A stretch of DNA of 34,653 bases, taken from assembly GCF_030528505.1 (NCBI RefSeq), contig NZ_JAUMYS010000001.1, forward strand, positions 80,547 to 115,199. Direction: 5' to 3'. The notes under the pieces were generated by a model that was not told the origin of the DNA, did not search any database, and saw nothing but the letters and a program-made list of their open reading frames with translations. A program made the translations under genes and the position numbers. This document shows positions 33,982 through 34,653 of the stretch, in pieces; position 1 is the stretch's first letter; every line of letters begins with the position of its first letter. This DNA comes from Tannerella sp. (GTDB taxonomy: Bacteria > Bacteroidota > Bacteroidia > Bacteroidales > Tannerellaceae).

Positions 33982-34493
33982 TACGGCACACGTCAGTCGA
34001 TGTACCCGTCGGCACGTGCTACGGACAAACGGATGTACCGCTGAAACCCTCGTTCGAAGCGGAAGCCTCGATCGTCAAAAAAGAGCTGGACTGCTACACA
34101 TTTGAAGCCGTTTATACCAGTCCGCTAAGCCGTTGTACGAAGCTGGCCGCCTACTGCGGCTATCCGGAGGCGCTCCGTGACGACCGCCTCAAAGAGATGC
34201 ACATGGGCGACTGGGAGATGCAACGTTTCGACGCAATTACCGATCCGCGTATGGAGGAATGGTACGACGATTACCTCCATGTTCCTACGACGAACGGCGA
34301 GTCGTATCAAGACCTGTTCGGCCGTGTGGCCTCGTTTCTTGAAGAGGCGCGTCGTTTGCCTTTCGAGCGGATTGCTGTCTTTGCGCATGGCGGCGTATTG
34401 ATGGCTGCTCAGATTTACGCGGGACTCATCCCTCCTGAAGAAGCTCTCCGAAACCTCTCCCCCTATGGCGGAATCGTGCGGATTCAATTATAA
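33966..34493 (+). CDS. cobC: Histidine phosphatase, probable alpha-ribazole phosphatase
   Basis: The 175-residue histidine-phosphatase protein has the phospho-histidine motif at Arg7-His8-Thr9 (IRHTS), YTSPLSRCTKLA near 50 and FAHGGVL near 139. In the cobT-cobS-cobC order it is best read as the phosphatase removing phosphate from alpha-ribazole phosphate or cobalamin phosphate, in the last step of nucleotide-loop assembly. The family is broad, so the substrate rests on context. ATG 33966 lies within the cobS end. Confidence 0.88.
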   Translation: MDIYLIRHTSVDVPVGTCYGQTDVPLKPSFEAEASIVKKELDCYTFEAVYTSPLSRCTKLAAYCGYPEALRDDRLKEMHMGDWEMQRFDAITDPRMEEWYDDYLHVPTTNGESYQDLFGRVASFLEEARRLPFERIAVFAHGGVLMAAQIYAGLIPPEEALRNLSPYGGIVRIQL

Positions 34494-34540
34494 ATCATAT
34501 CCGGTGAAGAGATACAATGACGAATCATGAACGCAAGTAA

Positions 34541-34653
34541 GTGAAAAGTGAAAAACGAAAAGTGAAAAGTCCTTCGGGTGTTGAGATGTTGAGGGGTTGA
34601 GATGTTGAAGTGTTTATAGCCCTGCGGGCGTTTAGTTGTTTAGATGTTTAATT
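34541..34653. repeat. Low-complexity word repeats after the cob genes
   Basis: From 34541 there are GTGAAAA-like words in tandem, then TTGAGATG and TTGAGGGG alternating (about 34580-34612), then TTTAGTTG and TTTAGATG words (34630-34653), broken by two mini-hairpins (CCTTCGGG at 34571-34578; GCCC TGC GGGC at 34619-34629). The array runs out of the window. No gene is seen in 34494-34653. Confidence 0.6.

Overview
The window looks like a chromosomal core segment from a member of the Bacteroidales, most probably close to Tannerella/Parabacteroides/Porphyromonas. Three things point there. (i) Two type IX secretion (T9SS) proteins occur, a PorZ-like protein at the left edge and PorX further right, and T9SS is restricted to the Bacteroidetes. 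(ii) About a dozen genes are preceded by TAnnTTTG, the -7 element of the Bacteroidetes primary sigma factor, while Shine-Dalgarno sequences are nearly absent. (iii) It carries families typical of the group: DUF4252, a fused SpmA-SpmB protein, a MetRS with a KISTS signature, and secreted proteins starting MKK... and ending their signal in AQ. I see no tRNA, rRNA, insertion sequence, integrase, phage gene or CRISPR array.

Layout, left to right. 1-6163 (minus): leuS, yitT-type membrane protein, rdgB and a porZ cut by the window edge, probably one transcription unit. 6564-7316 (plus): an unknown secreted protein. 7309-8969 (minus): ybeY and a fused SpmAB gene. 9061-11620 (plus): 2-hydroxyacid dehydrogenase, AlkD-like glycosylase and a periplasmic M48 peptidase, closed by an intrinsic terminator. 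11935-15487 (minus): aroA, a one-TM Cys-rich hypothetical, and pckA with a long leader. 15714-18059 (plus): two lipoproteins, each with a strong hairpin terminator behind it. 18190-18933 (minus): a probable DUF6261 protein, preceded by a perfect inverted repeat and nine degenerate tandem 41-42 bp units. 19631-24667 (plus): DEAD-box helicase, metG and a sugar aminotransferase. 24664-29464 (minus): sirtuin, then a DUF4252 lipoprotein, ECF sigma factor, probable anti-sigma protein, second DUF4252 protein, porX and tsaE. 29606-31215 (minus): TetR regulator and its exported nitroreductase-like partner. 31365-34493 (plus): an outer-membrane-like protein and the cobT-cobS-cobC nucleotide-loop genes of cobalamin synthesis.

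Most of this is housekeeping. The parts that most deserve a second look are the ECF sigma/anti-sigma/two-DUF4252 module feeding directly into porX, the pair of identical-architecture inverted repeats bracketing the tetR promoter, and the minisatellite plus inverted repeat upstream of the DUF6261-like gene. No wholly new system can be demonstrated from sequence alone; these are the best candidates.
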